The notes beneath the pieces are model-generated. The model saw only the letters and a list, made by a program, of their open reading frames with translations, was not told where the DNA came from and did no database searches. Shown piece after piece: positions 1 to 10,000 of a DNA stretch of 64,000 nt. The number at the start of each line of letters is the position of its first letter. Positions within the stretch are counted from its first letter, which is position 1. A program made the position numbers and the translations under genes. The DNA is from CAYNFP01 sp964396655 (GTDB taxonomy: Bacteria; Bacillota_I; Bacilli_A; RF39; UBA660), in contig CAYNFP010000003.1 of the NCBI GenBank assembly GCA_964396655.1, positions 62,001 through 126,000 of the forward strand, in the 5' to 3' direction.

Positions 1-1411
1 TAAATCTTTTTATTGCATTTTCTTCGTTATCTTTGTCTTTTAACATTTCATTTGTTATAGAAGTTATTTCAGTAATTGTAGGATTCAATTCAACTCCAGG
101 ATTAATTAGTTCATCATATCTTTCAATTATTTCACCATTACAAAGTTTAACTGCTCCTATTTCAATAATTGAATCTCCACCACCAGCATTAAAACCTGTG
201 GTTTCAAAGTCAAAAACAACATAAGTTGATTCTAATAACGGTAAATCTTTTGGTCTTAAAACTATTGTAATAGCATCTTCTATCATAGTGAGTTCTGCAC
301 CATATAAAACCTTAAAAGGAGATTCTCCTTCTTTAAGATTTTTATTAATCCCCTTAACAGTTTTATAAACTTCGGGATATGCCTGAATAGCATTATGATC
401 TGTAATAGCTATAGCTTTATGTCCCCATTTGTAAGCTTGTTCTATTAATTTCTTTGGTTCAACGCATCCATCCATTTGACTCATAAAAGTATGAGTATGA
501 AGTTCTACTCTTTTTTTAGGATAATTATCAACTCTTTTTATAACATCAACATCTAAAGTTTCTATACTTCTTATATTAAACATTAAATCTTTTGTATAAT
601 TGTCATTCGCAACATAACCACTAAACTTATACCAGGAACCTTCTTTTATATTTTCTTCAATAACTTTTACATCTAATTTATTCTTCAAAAATATCTTTGC
701 ATATATACTATCAGTATTATCACTTATTTTCATAGTAACCAAAGTAAATTTATTTTGAATATCTCTTATTTCAATACCAAAAACATAAGCTTCAAATATA
801 ACATTTTCTTCTTCACTTAATATATTATTTATTTTTTTAGTTTCACCTTTTATAAGAGAACCAAAAACAACTTTTGACTTAACAGGAACTTCTTCTTTTT
901 TTACTTCTGGTTCAATCATTTTTTTAAAATTATTTCTTGCTTCTTCATTTATGTTTGTTTTAAGTTCTATATTTTCAAATCCCATATTATCTAAAAACTT
1001 AATTATATTTTTCTTTAAACTTAATATTTTCTTCTCTTCTGCTTTATTTAAAACATCTATATTTATAATATTTCCTTCAATGACAACATTATTTTCTTTA
1101 ATACTTTCTAACATTGGACAAGCATTAACTAATATTTCAAAATAATATCTATAATAATCAATTAAATATCCATTATCATTTTCGAATTTTAAAACAAAAT
1201 GTACTTTATCTACATCTTTAATATTTTTGCTTTTTTCATACATTTCTCTAAATATTGAAACAGGTATTAAATTAACTAAATTTATATATATAATCCATTC
1301 TTTTTTAGCATTATCAACTACCACTTTTTTAACTTTGGCATCAGTAAAAAATGGATATTTATCCTCTTCAAAATTAATAACACTAAAAAATCTTAACAAC
1401 TTGTCATCCAT
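1..1411 (-). CDS. polC: DNA polymerase III PolC, N-terminal part (runs off left edge)
   Basis: Gram-positive type replicative DNA polymerase with built-in proofreading. Only about 470 N-terminal codons are inside the window; palm, fingers and C-terminus lie beyond the left edge. Reading from the ATG at 1411 gives an N-terminal domain, an OB-fold region (about residues 185-245), the PHP domain starting with VELHTHTFMSQMDG (about residue 300) and the inserted exonuclease with YVVFDFETTGFNAGGD (about residue 394), which carries the DxE metal-binding motif. This OB-PHP-exonuclease order is specific to PolC and differs from DnaE. The start is supported by GAGG about 9 nt upstream. It is the first gene downstream of the hydrogenase operon but separated from it by about 140 nt. 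No frame break is seen in the part present. Confidence 0.95.
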   Translation of the reverse strand, partial: MDDKLLRFFSVINFEEDKYPFFTDAKVKKVVVDNAKKEWIIYINLVNLIPVSIFREMYEKSKNIKDVDKVHFVLKFENDNGYLIDYYRYYFEILVNACPMLESIKENNVVIEGNIINIDVLNKAEEKKILSLKKNIIKFLDNMGFENIELKTNINEEARNNFKKMIEPEVKKEEVPVKSKVVFGSLIKGETKKINNILSEEENVIFEAYVFGIEIRDIQNKFTLVTMKISDNTDSIYAKIFLKNKLDVKVIEENIKEGSWYKFSGYVANDNYTKDLMFNIRSIETLDVDVIKRVDNYPKKRVELHTHTFMSQMDGCVEPKKLIEQAYKWGHKAIAITDHNAIQAYPEVYKTVKGINKNLKEGESPFKVLYGAELTMIEDAITIVLRPKDLPLLESTYVVFDFETTGFNAGGGDSIIEIGAVKLCNGEIIERYDELINPGVELNPTITEITSITNEMLKDKDNEENAIKRF

Positions 1412-1554
1412 TTGTTTACTACCTCACTATAATAATTATAAACATGATTAAAAATAAGGACAATTTACATTTTATTTACCAACCTTCATTTTACACCGAT
1501 ATTTAAGGAAACTTTACAATAATATTTATTTATAATAATTAAAAAGATAAATAT

Positions 1555-3276
1555 TTATTTAATATATTTATCTCTTCTTTTATATGAAGTATGTAATATT
1601 TCTTCAGCTTTTCCTTCACAAGGTTTACCAAAATAATTATTATATATTTCTATTATATCTGGATTTTCATGAGCTTTTCTAATAGTTAAATTTTTATCCT
1701 CTTCTAATATTGCTTTCATTCTTTTCTTTTTTACGTATTCCCAATCATACTTATCAAAATCAATTATTGGTTGTCCTCCTCCATTTATACATCCTCCAGG
1801 ACAAGTCATAAATTCTACAAAGTGATAATTAACTTCTTTATTTCTGATTTTTTCTATAACGTTTTTAGCGTTCTTAATTCCACTAACTACCGCAACTCTT
1901 ATTACTTCTCCACTAACTTCATAAGTTGCTTCTTTTACTCCACTAAGACCTCTAACTTTTACAAATTCTATATTATCTAATGGTTTATTAGTAACTGTTT
2001 CAACAAAAGTTCTTAAAGCTGCTTCCATTACTCCTCCGGTTACTCCAAAAATAACTGAAGCACCATTACCTAAAGGATGATCGTATGTTCCTTCTTTTAA
2101 ATTATTAAAGTCTATTTCATTTTTTCTTATCATATTAGCAAGTTCTCTTGTTGTAATAACTGCATCAACATCTTTATAATTATCTTTTTCTATTTCAAAT
2201 TTTTTAGCTATACAAGGCATTACTCCAACAACAAAGATATTTTTAGGATCAATATTATTCTTTCCTGCATAATAAGTTTTAATAGTTGCTCCAAGCATTT
2301 GTTGAGGAGATTTGCAAGTAGATAAATTATCTATCATATCTGGATAATATGTTTCAATAAATTTAACCCATCCAGGACTACAAGAAGTAAACATTGGTAA
2401 TACTCCACCATTTTTATATCTTTTTATTAATTCATTAGCTTCTTCCATTATTGTTAAATCTGCTCCAAAATTAAGATCAAATACTTTATCAAAACCAATA
2501 CTCCTTAATGCAGAAATCATTTTACCTTTTACATTTGTTCCAAAAGGTAAATCAAATTCTTCCCCAAGAGTTACTCTTACTGAAGGAGCAGTTATCGCTA
2601 CTGTAATTAAATCTTTATTATTTATTGCTTCCATTACTGAAGCAGTATCATCTTTGTAAGTTAAAGCTCCAGTTGGACACACCAAAGTACATTGTCCACA
2701 AGCAACGCATGGAACATCTTTAATATTCATATCAAATGCGCATCCAATATTGGTCTCAATTCCTCTTTTATTTTTACCAATTACTGAAACACCTTGAACA
2801 TTCTTACAAACAGAAACACATCTTCCACATAAAATACATTTACTATTATCACGTACTAAATATGAAGAAGAATTATCTATTCTATCATTTGTTATTACTT
2901 TATTTAATTTAGTATTTTGTTCTATATCATATTCATTAAATAAATCTTTTAACTTACAAGAATTATTCCTTGTACAACCAACACAATCTTTATTATGAGA
3001 TGATAAAATTAATTCTAGATTTTTAACTCTAGCATCTTTTATTTTATCAGTATCTGTATATACTTCCATTCCTTCAGTTACTTTAGTTGAACATGATGTA
3101 ACTAGTTTATTACTTCCCTTTATTTCAACAAGACACATTCTGCAAGAAGCATTTCTATTAAGTTTTTTTAAATAACATAAAGTAGGAATATTTACATTTA
3201 TTTTCTTTGCTGCATTTAAAATAGTTGTATTATCTTCAACAGTAACTGGAATATCATTTATTTTTAAATTAATCAT
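1555..3276 (-). CDS. hydA: [FeFe] hydrogenase catalytic subunit
   Basis: Catalytic subunit of a multimeric cytoplasmic [FeFe] hydrogenase (HydA/HndD type, 573 aa), reducing protons or oxidising H2. Domains in order: plant-type [2Fe-2S] domain with Cys34, 45, 48 and 62; a His-Cys3 [4Fe-4S] segment around HNKDCVGCTRNNSC (about residue 95-108); two [4Fe-4S] sites, CILCGRCVSVC and CVACGQCTLVC; then the H-cluster domain with the three signatures TSCSPGWV, MPCIAKKFE and EFMTCPGGCINGGGQ; and a C-terminal small-subunit-like tail. All H-cluster cysteines are present. It is the last gene of hydC-hydB-hydA, 8 nt after hydB, so the products are expected to form one complex coupling NAD(P)H (and probably ferredoxin) to H2. 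Bifurcating versus NADP-specific use cannot be told from sequence by eye. No maturase genes (hydE, hydF, hydG) are in the window. Confidence 0.95.
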   Translation of the reverse strand: MINLKINDIPVTVEDNTTILNAAKKINVNIPTLCYLKKLNRNASCRMCLVEIKGSNKLVTSCSTKVTEGMEVYTDTDKIKDARVKNLELILSSHNKDCVGCTRNNSCKLKDLFNEYDIEQNTKLNKVITNDRIDNSSSYLVRDNSKCILCGRCVSVCKNVQGVSVIGKNKRGIETNIGCAFDMNIKDVPCVACGQCTLVCPTGALTYKDDTASVMEAINNKDLITVAITAPSVRVTLGEEFDLPFGTNVKGKMISALRSIGFDKVFDLNFGADLTIMEEANELIKRYKNGGVLPMFTSCSPGWVKFIETYYPDMIDNLSTCKSPQQMLGATIKTYYAGKNNIDPKNIFVVGVMPCIAKKFEIEKDNYKDVDAVITTRELANMIRKNEIDFNNLKEGTYDHPLGNGASVIFGVTGGVMEAALRTFVETVTNKPLDNIEFVKVRGLSGVKEATYEVSGEVIRVAVVSGIKNAKNVIEKIRNKEVNYHFVEFMTCPGGCINGGGQPIIDFDKYDWEYVKKKRMKAILEEDKNLTIRKAHENPDIIEIYNNYFGKPCEGKAEEILHTSYKRRDKYIK

Positions 3277-3284
3277 AATCCTCC

Positions 3285-5048
3285 TTATATTTTTTCTATA
3301 GCATTAAACTTACAGTTGTTATAACAAAGTCCACATTTAATACATTTAGATTTATCTATTTCATATATATCTTTTATATTTTTATCTATTGCTTTTACTG
3401 GACAATTTCTAGCACATAAACCACATTTTTTGCATATAGACTCATCTATTTCATATGAAATTAATTTTTTACATACTTTTGCTCTACACTTTTTACCCTC
3501 AATATGTTCAATATATTCATCTTTAAAATATTTAATTGTAGATAATACTGGGTTAGTAGCTGATTGTCCAAGTCCACAAAAAGAAGTCATTTTTATATGA
3601 TTAGAAAGTTCTTCTAATAATTTTAAATCTTCAAGATTTGCTTCACCATTAGTAATTTTATCTAATATTTCATAAACTCTTTTAGTTCCTATTCTGCAAG
3701 GAGTACATTTACCACAGGATTCATCTACAGTAAAACCTAAGAAGAACTTAGCAATATCTACCATACATGTATCTTCATCCATTATAATTAAACCACCAGA
3801 ACCCATCATTGATCCAATTGCAGTTAAATTCTCATAATCCATATTTATATCAATCAAAGAAGCTGGAATACATCCTCCAGATGGTCCTCCGGTTTGAGCT
3901 GCTTTAAATTTTTTATTATTTGGAATTCCATTACCTATATCATAAATTATTTCTTTTAAAGAAGTACCAATGGGAACCTCAACCAACCCTGTATTATTAA
4001 TTTTTCCACCTAAAGCAAATACTTTTGTACCTTTAGAATTCTCAGTTCCAATTTTATTAAACCAATCACTTCCGTTTATTATTATTTTGGGAATATTAGA
4101 ATAAGTTTCTACATTATTTAATAAAGTTGGTTTATCAAATAATCCTTTTTCTACTGGATATGGAGGTCTAACTTTTGGTTCTCCTCTTTTACCTTCAATT
4201 GATTCCATCAAAGCAGTTTCTTCACCACACACAAAAGCTCCAGCTCCAAGCCTTATTTTTAAATCAAAATTAAATCCAGTATTCATAATATTTTTGCCAA
4301 GATAATTCTTATTATTTGCTTCTTTAATAGCTATTTTTAATCTTTCTACCGCAAGAGGATATTCTGCTCTTACATAAATATATCCTTCATCTGCTCCAAT
4401 AGCATAAGCCGCAATAGCCATTGCTTCGATAACAGAATGGGGATTTCCTTCAAGTATTGCTCTATCCATGAATGCTCCAGGATCACCTTCATCTGCATTA
4501 CAACAAACATATTTTTTATTACTTTTAGAATTATATGCAAGTTCCCATTTAAGACCCGTTTTAAAACCAGCTCCGCCTCTTCCTCTTAATCCTGATGATT
4601 TTACTTCTTCAATAACTTTTTCTCTTGAATACCCATTTAAAACCTTGTTTAAAGCTTCATACTTACCATATTCATCAATATCTTCTGGATTAATGTTTCC
4701 ACATTCACTTAATACTATCCTTGTTTGTTTTTTATAAAAGTTATCAGATAATATATTAATAATTTCATTATTAATTAGTAATTCATTTAATACACTATTA
4801 TTAATAATGCTATCAATTATCTTTTCTATATCTTCTTCTTTTACATTTATATAAGTTAATCTATTATTATTTTTAAATATTTCCACAATTGGTTCATATT
4901 TGCATATACCTATACAACCAACTTTTACTAAATTAATATTATTTAATTCTTTATTTTTGATTTCTTTTTTTAAACAATTAAAAATCTTATCAGCATTTGC
5001 TGCTATACCACAAGAACCCATTCCAACAGTAATTCTAACACTATCCAT
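3285..5048 (-). CDS. hydB: Hydrogenase NuoF-like flavoprotein subunit
   Basis: NADH/NADPH-binding flavoprotein subunit of the hydrogenase complex (HydB/HndC type, 587 aa). N-terminal thioredoxin-like ferredoxin fold (residues about 1-80, with GCIGIC). Then the NuoF core: GRGGAGFKTGLKWELA for nucleotide binding, NADEGDPGAFMDR for FMN, and ESCGKCTPCRIGT for the N3-type [4Fe-4S] cluster. The C-terminus adds two ferredoxin clusters, CKKCGLCARNC and CIKCGLCYNNC, an extension typical of hydrogenase-associated forms and absent from complex I NuoF. Lies 11 nt after hydC and 8 nt before hydA in one operon. Its role is to pass electrons from reduced nicotinamide nucleotide through FMN to the clusters of HydA. 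High confidence for the family; cofactor preference is not determined. Confidence 0.94.
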   Translation of the reverse strand: MDSVRITVGMGSCGIAANADKIFNCLKKEIKNKELNNINLVKVGCIGICKYEPIVEIFKNNNRLTYINVKEEDIEKIIDSIINNSVLNELLINNEIINILSDNFYKKQTRIVLSECGNINPEDIDEYGKYEALNKVLNGYSREKVIEEVKSSGLRGRGGAGFKTGLKWELAYNSKSNKKYVCCNADEGDPGAFMDRAILEGNPHSVIEAMAIAAYAIGADEGYIYVRAEYPLAVERLKIAIKEANNKNYLGKNIMNTGFNFDLKIRLGAGAFVCGEETALMESIEGKRGEPKVRPPYPVEKGLFDKPTLLNNVETYSNIPKIIINGSDWFNKIGTENSKGTKVFALGGKINNTGLVEVPIGTSLKEIIYDIGNGIPNNKKFKAAQTGGPSGGCIPASLIDINMDYENLTAIGSMMGSGGLIIMDEDTCMVDIAKFFLGFTVDESCGKCTPCRIGTKRVYEILDKITNGEANLEDLKLLEELSNHIKMTSFCGLGQSATNPVLSTIKYFKDEYIEHIEGKKCRAKVCKKLISYEIDESICKKCGLCARNCPVKAIDKNIKDIYEIDKSKCIKCGLCYNNCKFNAIEKI

Positions 5049-5059
5049 ACTTCCTCCGC

Positions 5060-5509
5060 TTAGTTGTATTTACTTAATATATCCTTAATTTCATTCTTTT
5101 TTACATATCCATAAATATCATCATTAATTTTTATAACAGGAGCCATACTGCAACAACCTAAACATCTTGTTGTATCTAATGAAAATTTTAAATCTTTTGT
5201 AAATTCCCCATTCTCAATACCTAATATTTTACTTATTTCATCAAGTATTTCATTAGATCCTTTTACATAACAAACAGTACCTAAACATATATTTATTTCA
5301 TATTTAGCTTTTAAATTTAACTTAAATTGATTATAAAAAGTCGCTACACTATATATTTCTTCCAAAGAAATATCTTTAGTCTCAGCAATATAATTTAAAT
5401 TATCAAATGATAAATATCCATACTCATTTTGAACTTCTTGAAGTATAGATATCAATGACTCATTATCTTTAATAATATTATCTAATTTTAATTTATTCTT
5501 ATCTTCCAT
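5060..5509 (-). CDS. hydC: Hydrogenase NuoE-like [2Fe-2S] subunit
   Basis: Thioredoxin-like [2Fe-2S] protein of the NuoE/HydC/HndA family (149 aa, normal length). An N-terminal helical bundle is followed by the ferredoxin fold with the four ligands seen in CLGTVC (about residues 95-100) and CLGCC (about 136). First gene of the hydrogenase operon. A TATAAT-like box sits only about 10 nt upstream of the ATG, but no convincing -35 pairs with it, so the promoter is uncertain. Acts as electron carrier next to the NuoF-like flavoprotein. Upstream is about 150 nt without a gene and then the broken KilA-N gene. Confidence 0.92.
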   Translation of the reverse strand: MEDKNKLKLDNIIKDNESLISILQEVQNEYGYLSFDNLNYIAETKDISLEEIYSVATFYNQFKLNLKAKYEINICLGTVCYVKGSNEILDEISKILGIENGEFTKDLKFSLDTTRCLGCCSMAPVIKINDDIYGYVKKNEIKDILSKYN

Positions 5510-5657
5510 ATTTTAATTATAACAAAAAAATTAAAATATTTATAGCCGTTTTTTTCAATAAATATTCCAATAAATTAATTATACTAATTAAGTGATAATC
5601 TAAAAGTATTGTTTCATAATTTCATTTCTAAACCCATCAATTTTTGCAGGTTTAAAA

Positions 5658-6480
5658 TTAGGAAATATCCTCTAATTTTTGAATTCTTTTATCAGCCGTT
5701 AATAATCTCACTTGATGGATAGCAATTTTATTAAGTCTAATTAATCTATCTTTTTGAGGCACGCCTTCATTTATATATACCGAATTTAAATTTTCTAAAT
5801 TAACTAAACATACAAGTTCTACAACATTTGCATAATCTCTTATATTTCCCCCCTTTATCTAGATTTTTTACTATCCATTCTTTTGCTGTCATACCAAATA
5901 AAGCTACATTTATTATATCGGCCTCATCTGCATAAATCATATCAATTTGTTTTTTTGTAACTTTTTCGGGAATTAAATTGTTTTTTATTGCATCAGTATG
6001 AATATTATAATTAATTTTTGTTAATGTTCTTCTTAAATTCCAACCCAACTGTTTTTGTTCAATTGTTTTTAGCCTTTTGAATTCTGTATAAATATATAAT
6101 TTAAATTCAGGACTTATCCATGAAGCGAATTCTAAAGCAATATCAATATGAGCATAAGTACCTCCCTCATATTTACCAGATTTTGTTATAAATCCAATTG
6201 CATTGGTAATTTCAATCCACTTTGTAGGAGACATAACAAACCTATTATAACCATATTGCAATTTAACCGCCTCGAATTCAACACGGTTAAAATTTGGATT
6301 GTATATAATTTCCCATAATCCAATAAAATCAATCGTATTTTTATTTCTCATCCAGTTTTGAATTATAAATCTTGGTGCATCTGGATTAATTTTTTTAGCA
6401 ATATCGGTTAATGATACATAATCTTCATTATTAATAATTCTAGTATTTATTTCATATTCTAATACTCGTAATTTTAGCAT
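5658..6480 (-). pseudogene. KilA-N domain protein, frameshifted at a G run
   Basis: DNA-binding KilA-N domain protein of phage/accessory type. The intact frame from the ATG at 6480 gives about 226 residues with KilA-N features (YVSLTDIAKKINPDAPRFII near the start, SPTKWIEITNAIGFI and ALEFASWISPEFKLYIYTEF in the core) and would stop at 5800. At 5848-5853 the minus strand has six G; beyond it the original frame gives an unrelated Cys-rich tail. Frame +1 continues with GNIRDYANVVELVCLVNLEN and runs to a stop at 5658-5660, matching the usual C-terminal region of such proteins. Five G instead of six would restore one ORF of about 273 residues. So this is a fresh frameshift, a sequencing error, or a phase-variable tract. 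Preceded by the AAAGAGT-N15-CTTATAAT promoter element. Confidence 0.75.
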
Positions 6481-6501
6481 TTTTTTCTCCTTTTTATATT
6501 T

Positions 6502-6531
6502 ATTATAAGAAAATATTTAAAAGAACTCTTT
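6502..6531 (-). promoter_or_regulatory. AAAGAGT-N15-CTTATAAT promoter element (KilA-N gene)
   Basis: On the minus strand AAAGAGT (6531-6525), exactly 15 nt, then CTTATAAT (6509-6502), ending 21 nt before the KilA-N start codon, with GGAGA in between. The same two boxes with the same spacing precede the bacteriocin exporter and comEA. The -10 part fits a vegetative -10; the upstream box is not a TTGACA-type -35. Confidence 0.6.
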
Positions 6532-6583
6532 TTTTAATAAAAAAATATGAATTTTATTTCATATTTTAAATTGTGTCCTAACT

Positions 6584-6732
6584 TATAACTTGTTTCTATT
6601 CCTTTAGAGTCTGTTACTGAATTAGTTAATCCGTTTGTTTGATTTATATCATAAAGTGTTTCATTTCCTAAAGTATCTATTGTTTTAGTAATAAATCTTC
6701 CACCTTCAGTATATTCTGCTTTATTTTATCTA
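6584..6732 (-). pseudogene. RHS gene fragment (remnant of YD-repeat region)
   Basis: About 145 nt nearly identical to the middle of the large RHS gene (9205-9353); by eye only about eight differences. On the minus strand it encodes AEYTEGGRFITKTIDTLGNE and onward to NSVTDSKGIETSYK, then runs into unrelated sequence and a stop. It has no start codon or ribosome-binding site of its own. It lies downstream of the RHS gene and of the small membrane gene, so it is debris of a second RHS copy or a recombined cassette. Confidence 0.8.
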
Positions 6733-6763
6733 CTAACTTTTTATAATCATTCTTCATTTTCCA

Positions 6764-6788
6764 TAAAAGGAAAAGAGCTTTCGCTCTT
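6764..6788 (-). terminator. Intrinsic terminator of the RHS/small membrane protein unit
   Basis: Minus-strand stem AAGAGC/GCTCTT with a GAAA tetraloop (6788-6773) followed by TTTTCCTTTT, directly downstream of the 77-aa gene. Confidence 0.6.
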
Positions 6789-6793
6789 CAATT

Positions 6794-7027
6794 TTAATAA
6801 AAGAATATTATATAAATTAACCCTATTAGTCCTATTAGAAAAAATATGATTCTACCTACAATAATTATTGTATTTTCAAGTTTTTTATTTTTCATGTTCC
6901 ATTCAAAACGTTCTCTGCCAAAAAGTTTTATATTTAATTGAACCATTTGCTTTGAAAAAATTGCATTAATTATAAAAAATATAAATACAGTTATATACAT
7001 TTCTTTCATTTTTATCTTCTCCTTCAA
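6794..7027 (-). CDS. Small two-TM protein, candidate immunity protein for the RHS effector
   Basis: 77-residue protein with two hydrophobic segments (about residues 9-25 and 52-76) joined by a charged loop (NIKLFGRERFEW). I do not recognise a named family with certainty; it resembles short two-TM proteins often found near polymorphic toxins. It begins 62 nt after the RHS stop codon, on the same strand, preceded by AAGGAGA about 6 nt before the ATG, and is followed by a terminator. In RHS and related polymorphic toxin loci, the gene just after the toxin C-terminus commonly encodes the cognate immunity protein. Position alone suggests that role here, and a membrane location would fit a membrane-acting toxin. 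Function is inference. Confidence 0.6.
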   Translation of the reverse strand: MKEKIKMKEMYITVFIFFIINAIFSKQMVQLNIKLFGRERFEWNMKNKKLENTIIIVGRIIFFLIGLIGLIYIIFFY

Positions 7028-7089
7028 TTATATTTTTAAAAATACATATATTAATTCAAAATATAAATTATTATCAAGAATATCATTAA

Positions 7090-10000
7090 TCAATTTTCAT
7101 TTTTATTATCCCATTCCCATGTATAGCCCGTTTCAACATCACAAGAGGCACTAGGACTAATGGTTATAGTATTTGGTTCATATGGATATTTTGAATAATA
7201 TATTAATATTCCACATGTTACAGAGGGTTTGTTTGGACCTCTATTATATTCAATATTTTGAGTAGCTTTTTCGTAACTGAGAGTTATATATGGCGATACT
7301 GGAAAACTTAGTCCATAAGATCCGCCACCACTTACTGTTATATGATTTCTATCTATTCCCGGTGCTTGTGTGGTACCATACCCAACACTTCCATAAAGTA
7401 GAGTATTTTTTATTCCTGCATTAACTCCAAACTCTACTGATATTTTACTATTGGTAATATTTGCTACAACTTTTGTAGTTGTTTCTACTGCTTTTACCGC
7501 TCTAATTAAATTTGGCACCATAATATTAGCAATACTTTTTATTACTGTTGTTACATATTTTTTCGCATTTTTCTTGATGTTCTTTAATATATTATTTAGC
7601 CAACCTTCTCCTGATGAGTCACTATTATTAATTGGATTATTTCCACAATATACATATAAATTTTGACTTAATATATTTTTGCTCCCACCACCAGCACCAT
7701 CTGCATTCAAGAATCTTCCCCATATTGGATTATAATATCTTGAATTTAAGTAGTACAAGTTTGTTTCTTTATCGAAGTAGTAACTTCTATATCTAAATGG
7801 ATTTATAATTCCTATATTAGTTGGACTTGTTATCTCATTGTTGTTATTATCTTTTATTGATATTGTATTACCCCAACTATCGTATTCATAAGATACTATT
7901 TGTTCTAAAGATGAATTTAATATCCCTATAATATCTTCTTGTGCATTCTTTATGTAATAGTAAATACTATCATTATATTTTAGTCCAATTAGATTTCCGT
8001 TTACTTCTCGTAAATAGTATATCACATTATTATTTATTTTTTCAAATATTATGTTATTATTCTCTGTAAAATATTCTGTTAATGTTTCGTTTATTTCTTT
8101 GGATGTTCTTATTCCGTCTTTGTTGTATTTGTAATTTATTGTGTTAGTTAAATCAGTATATGATTCTAACTCCCTTCCATTAGTCCATATAAGATCTATA
8201 TCTCCGATTGAAATTGGATTTCCTATATTGTCATAAGTTATTTCTATATTATTATATTTAGTAAGTTGATCTTCCCAGTTTGTATTGGAATATTCATAGG
8301 TATCTTCTTTTAATAAATTATCTGTTTTTATTTCATATTCTCTTTTAAAAAGTATATTACCGGAATTATCATAGATGTATCTCAATGTTTTATTTAACAA
8401 ATAATTATCTTCTTTGATAAGTTGGTTGTGATTATCATAATAATACTTATTTGTAAGATTATTATTTCTATAAATATGAGTTATGTTATTTAATTTATCA
8501 TATTCATATGATAATTCTTCATCATCATTTTTAATACTTTGTATTATTAAAGATGTCTTCTTTCCATTTGTTATATATTTATAATTTGTTTTATAAATAT
8601 CATTTATGTTTGTTTCTTCTACTCTTCCTAATTCATCATACAAATTATTTATATCATTTGTTTCGAATTCTGTTTTTGTTATTGAATTATCATCATTATA
8701 TGTCGTACTTACTATATTTGTTATACTATCTAATTTATAACTCTTTTCTATTACACTACTGTTTTTATCATAATCATAATTGATTATGAAATTATTATAC
8801 TTATATGAACTTATTCTTTGAGCCAAGTCATAATAGTAGTTGTATGTATCTTCTAATGATGTTATTTTTGATAGATTACCTAAATTATCATAGTAATAAT
8901 TATAAGTGTCATTCATTTTAGTTATTGTTTTAACTCTATCAAAATCATCATAAGCAAAACTTATTTCATCATTATTTCCATATGTTGAAGATAATAAGTT
9001 TCCATTATTCTCTTCATATTCATTTGTTATTAAAGTATTATTATTTATATTTATAGATTCTATATTTAAGAATTCATCATATAAAAAATTATATTCTTTA
9101 TTTTCGTTTGTTATTTTACTTAATAAATCTTGATTATTATACTCATAAGTAACAGACTTATCTTCTTTAGTAACCGAAGTTATTTGTTCTTTGGTGTTGT
9201 AAGTATAGCTTGTTTCTATTCCATTAGAGTCTGTTACTGAATTAGTGAGTCCATTTGTTTGGTTTATATCATAAAGTGTTTCATTTCCTAAAGTATCTAT
9301 TTTTTTAGTAATAAATCTTCCATCTTCAGTATATTCTGCTTTATTTTCTATAAATAAATTATTTTCTACATCTTCAAAATAGAATTGTTGATTATAGTTA
9401 TCTTCTATTAATTCTGATAAAATTAATGTATTATTATTTATTGTTAAATAATTAGAACTATTTTTAGGTTTTATTAAATAACTTCCATTATTATTTTTTG
9501 TTAATTCAAATAATATTAAATCATTTGTATAATTAGTTAATTTTATTGTATTATCTTTTAATGTTAAATATTTATTATTAAATGAACTAATTTTATAATA
9601 TTCATTATCTTTTGTTATTTTCCATATATCATGACTACATGTATTTGCTTCTAAATCTAAAGATTTGTTTAAATATTTATCTGTTCCTTTAGCTCTTATA
9701 TAATATGATTTTTCTAATATTTCTTTATCTTGTTTTACATTACTAATATTTGTAATAATTGGATTAGCATTATTATCATATTTAATTTTATTTGATATAC
9801 CAGTTGAAGATATTCCTTTTATAACTCTATCAGTTATAAGATTATCATATTCAAAATCAAAATTAGATCCTTTAGGATTTAACATATTTATAAGTTGATT
9901 GTTTTTATCATAATTAAATGTGTTTGTTTCTTTTGATTTATCAGTTGATGAAACTAAATTTCCTTCTTCATCATAAGAATAATAGTTATTTTCTAAATTT

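Noticed and set aside
7451..7666. Plus-strand ORF with two hydrophobic stretches inside the RHS C-terminus, considered as an antitoxin gene
   Set aside because: No ribosome-binding site, and it runs antisense to the toxin-like domain; the downstream two-TM gene is a better immunity candidate.
8553..8783. Plus-strand ORF of about 76 residues inside the RHS gene
   Set aside because: It is the complement of the YD-repeat region; Tyr/Leu-rich low-complexity sequence without ribosome-binding site.
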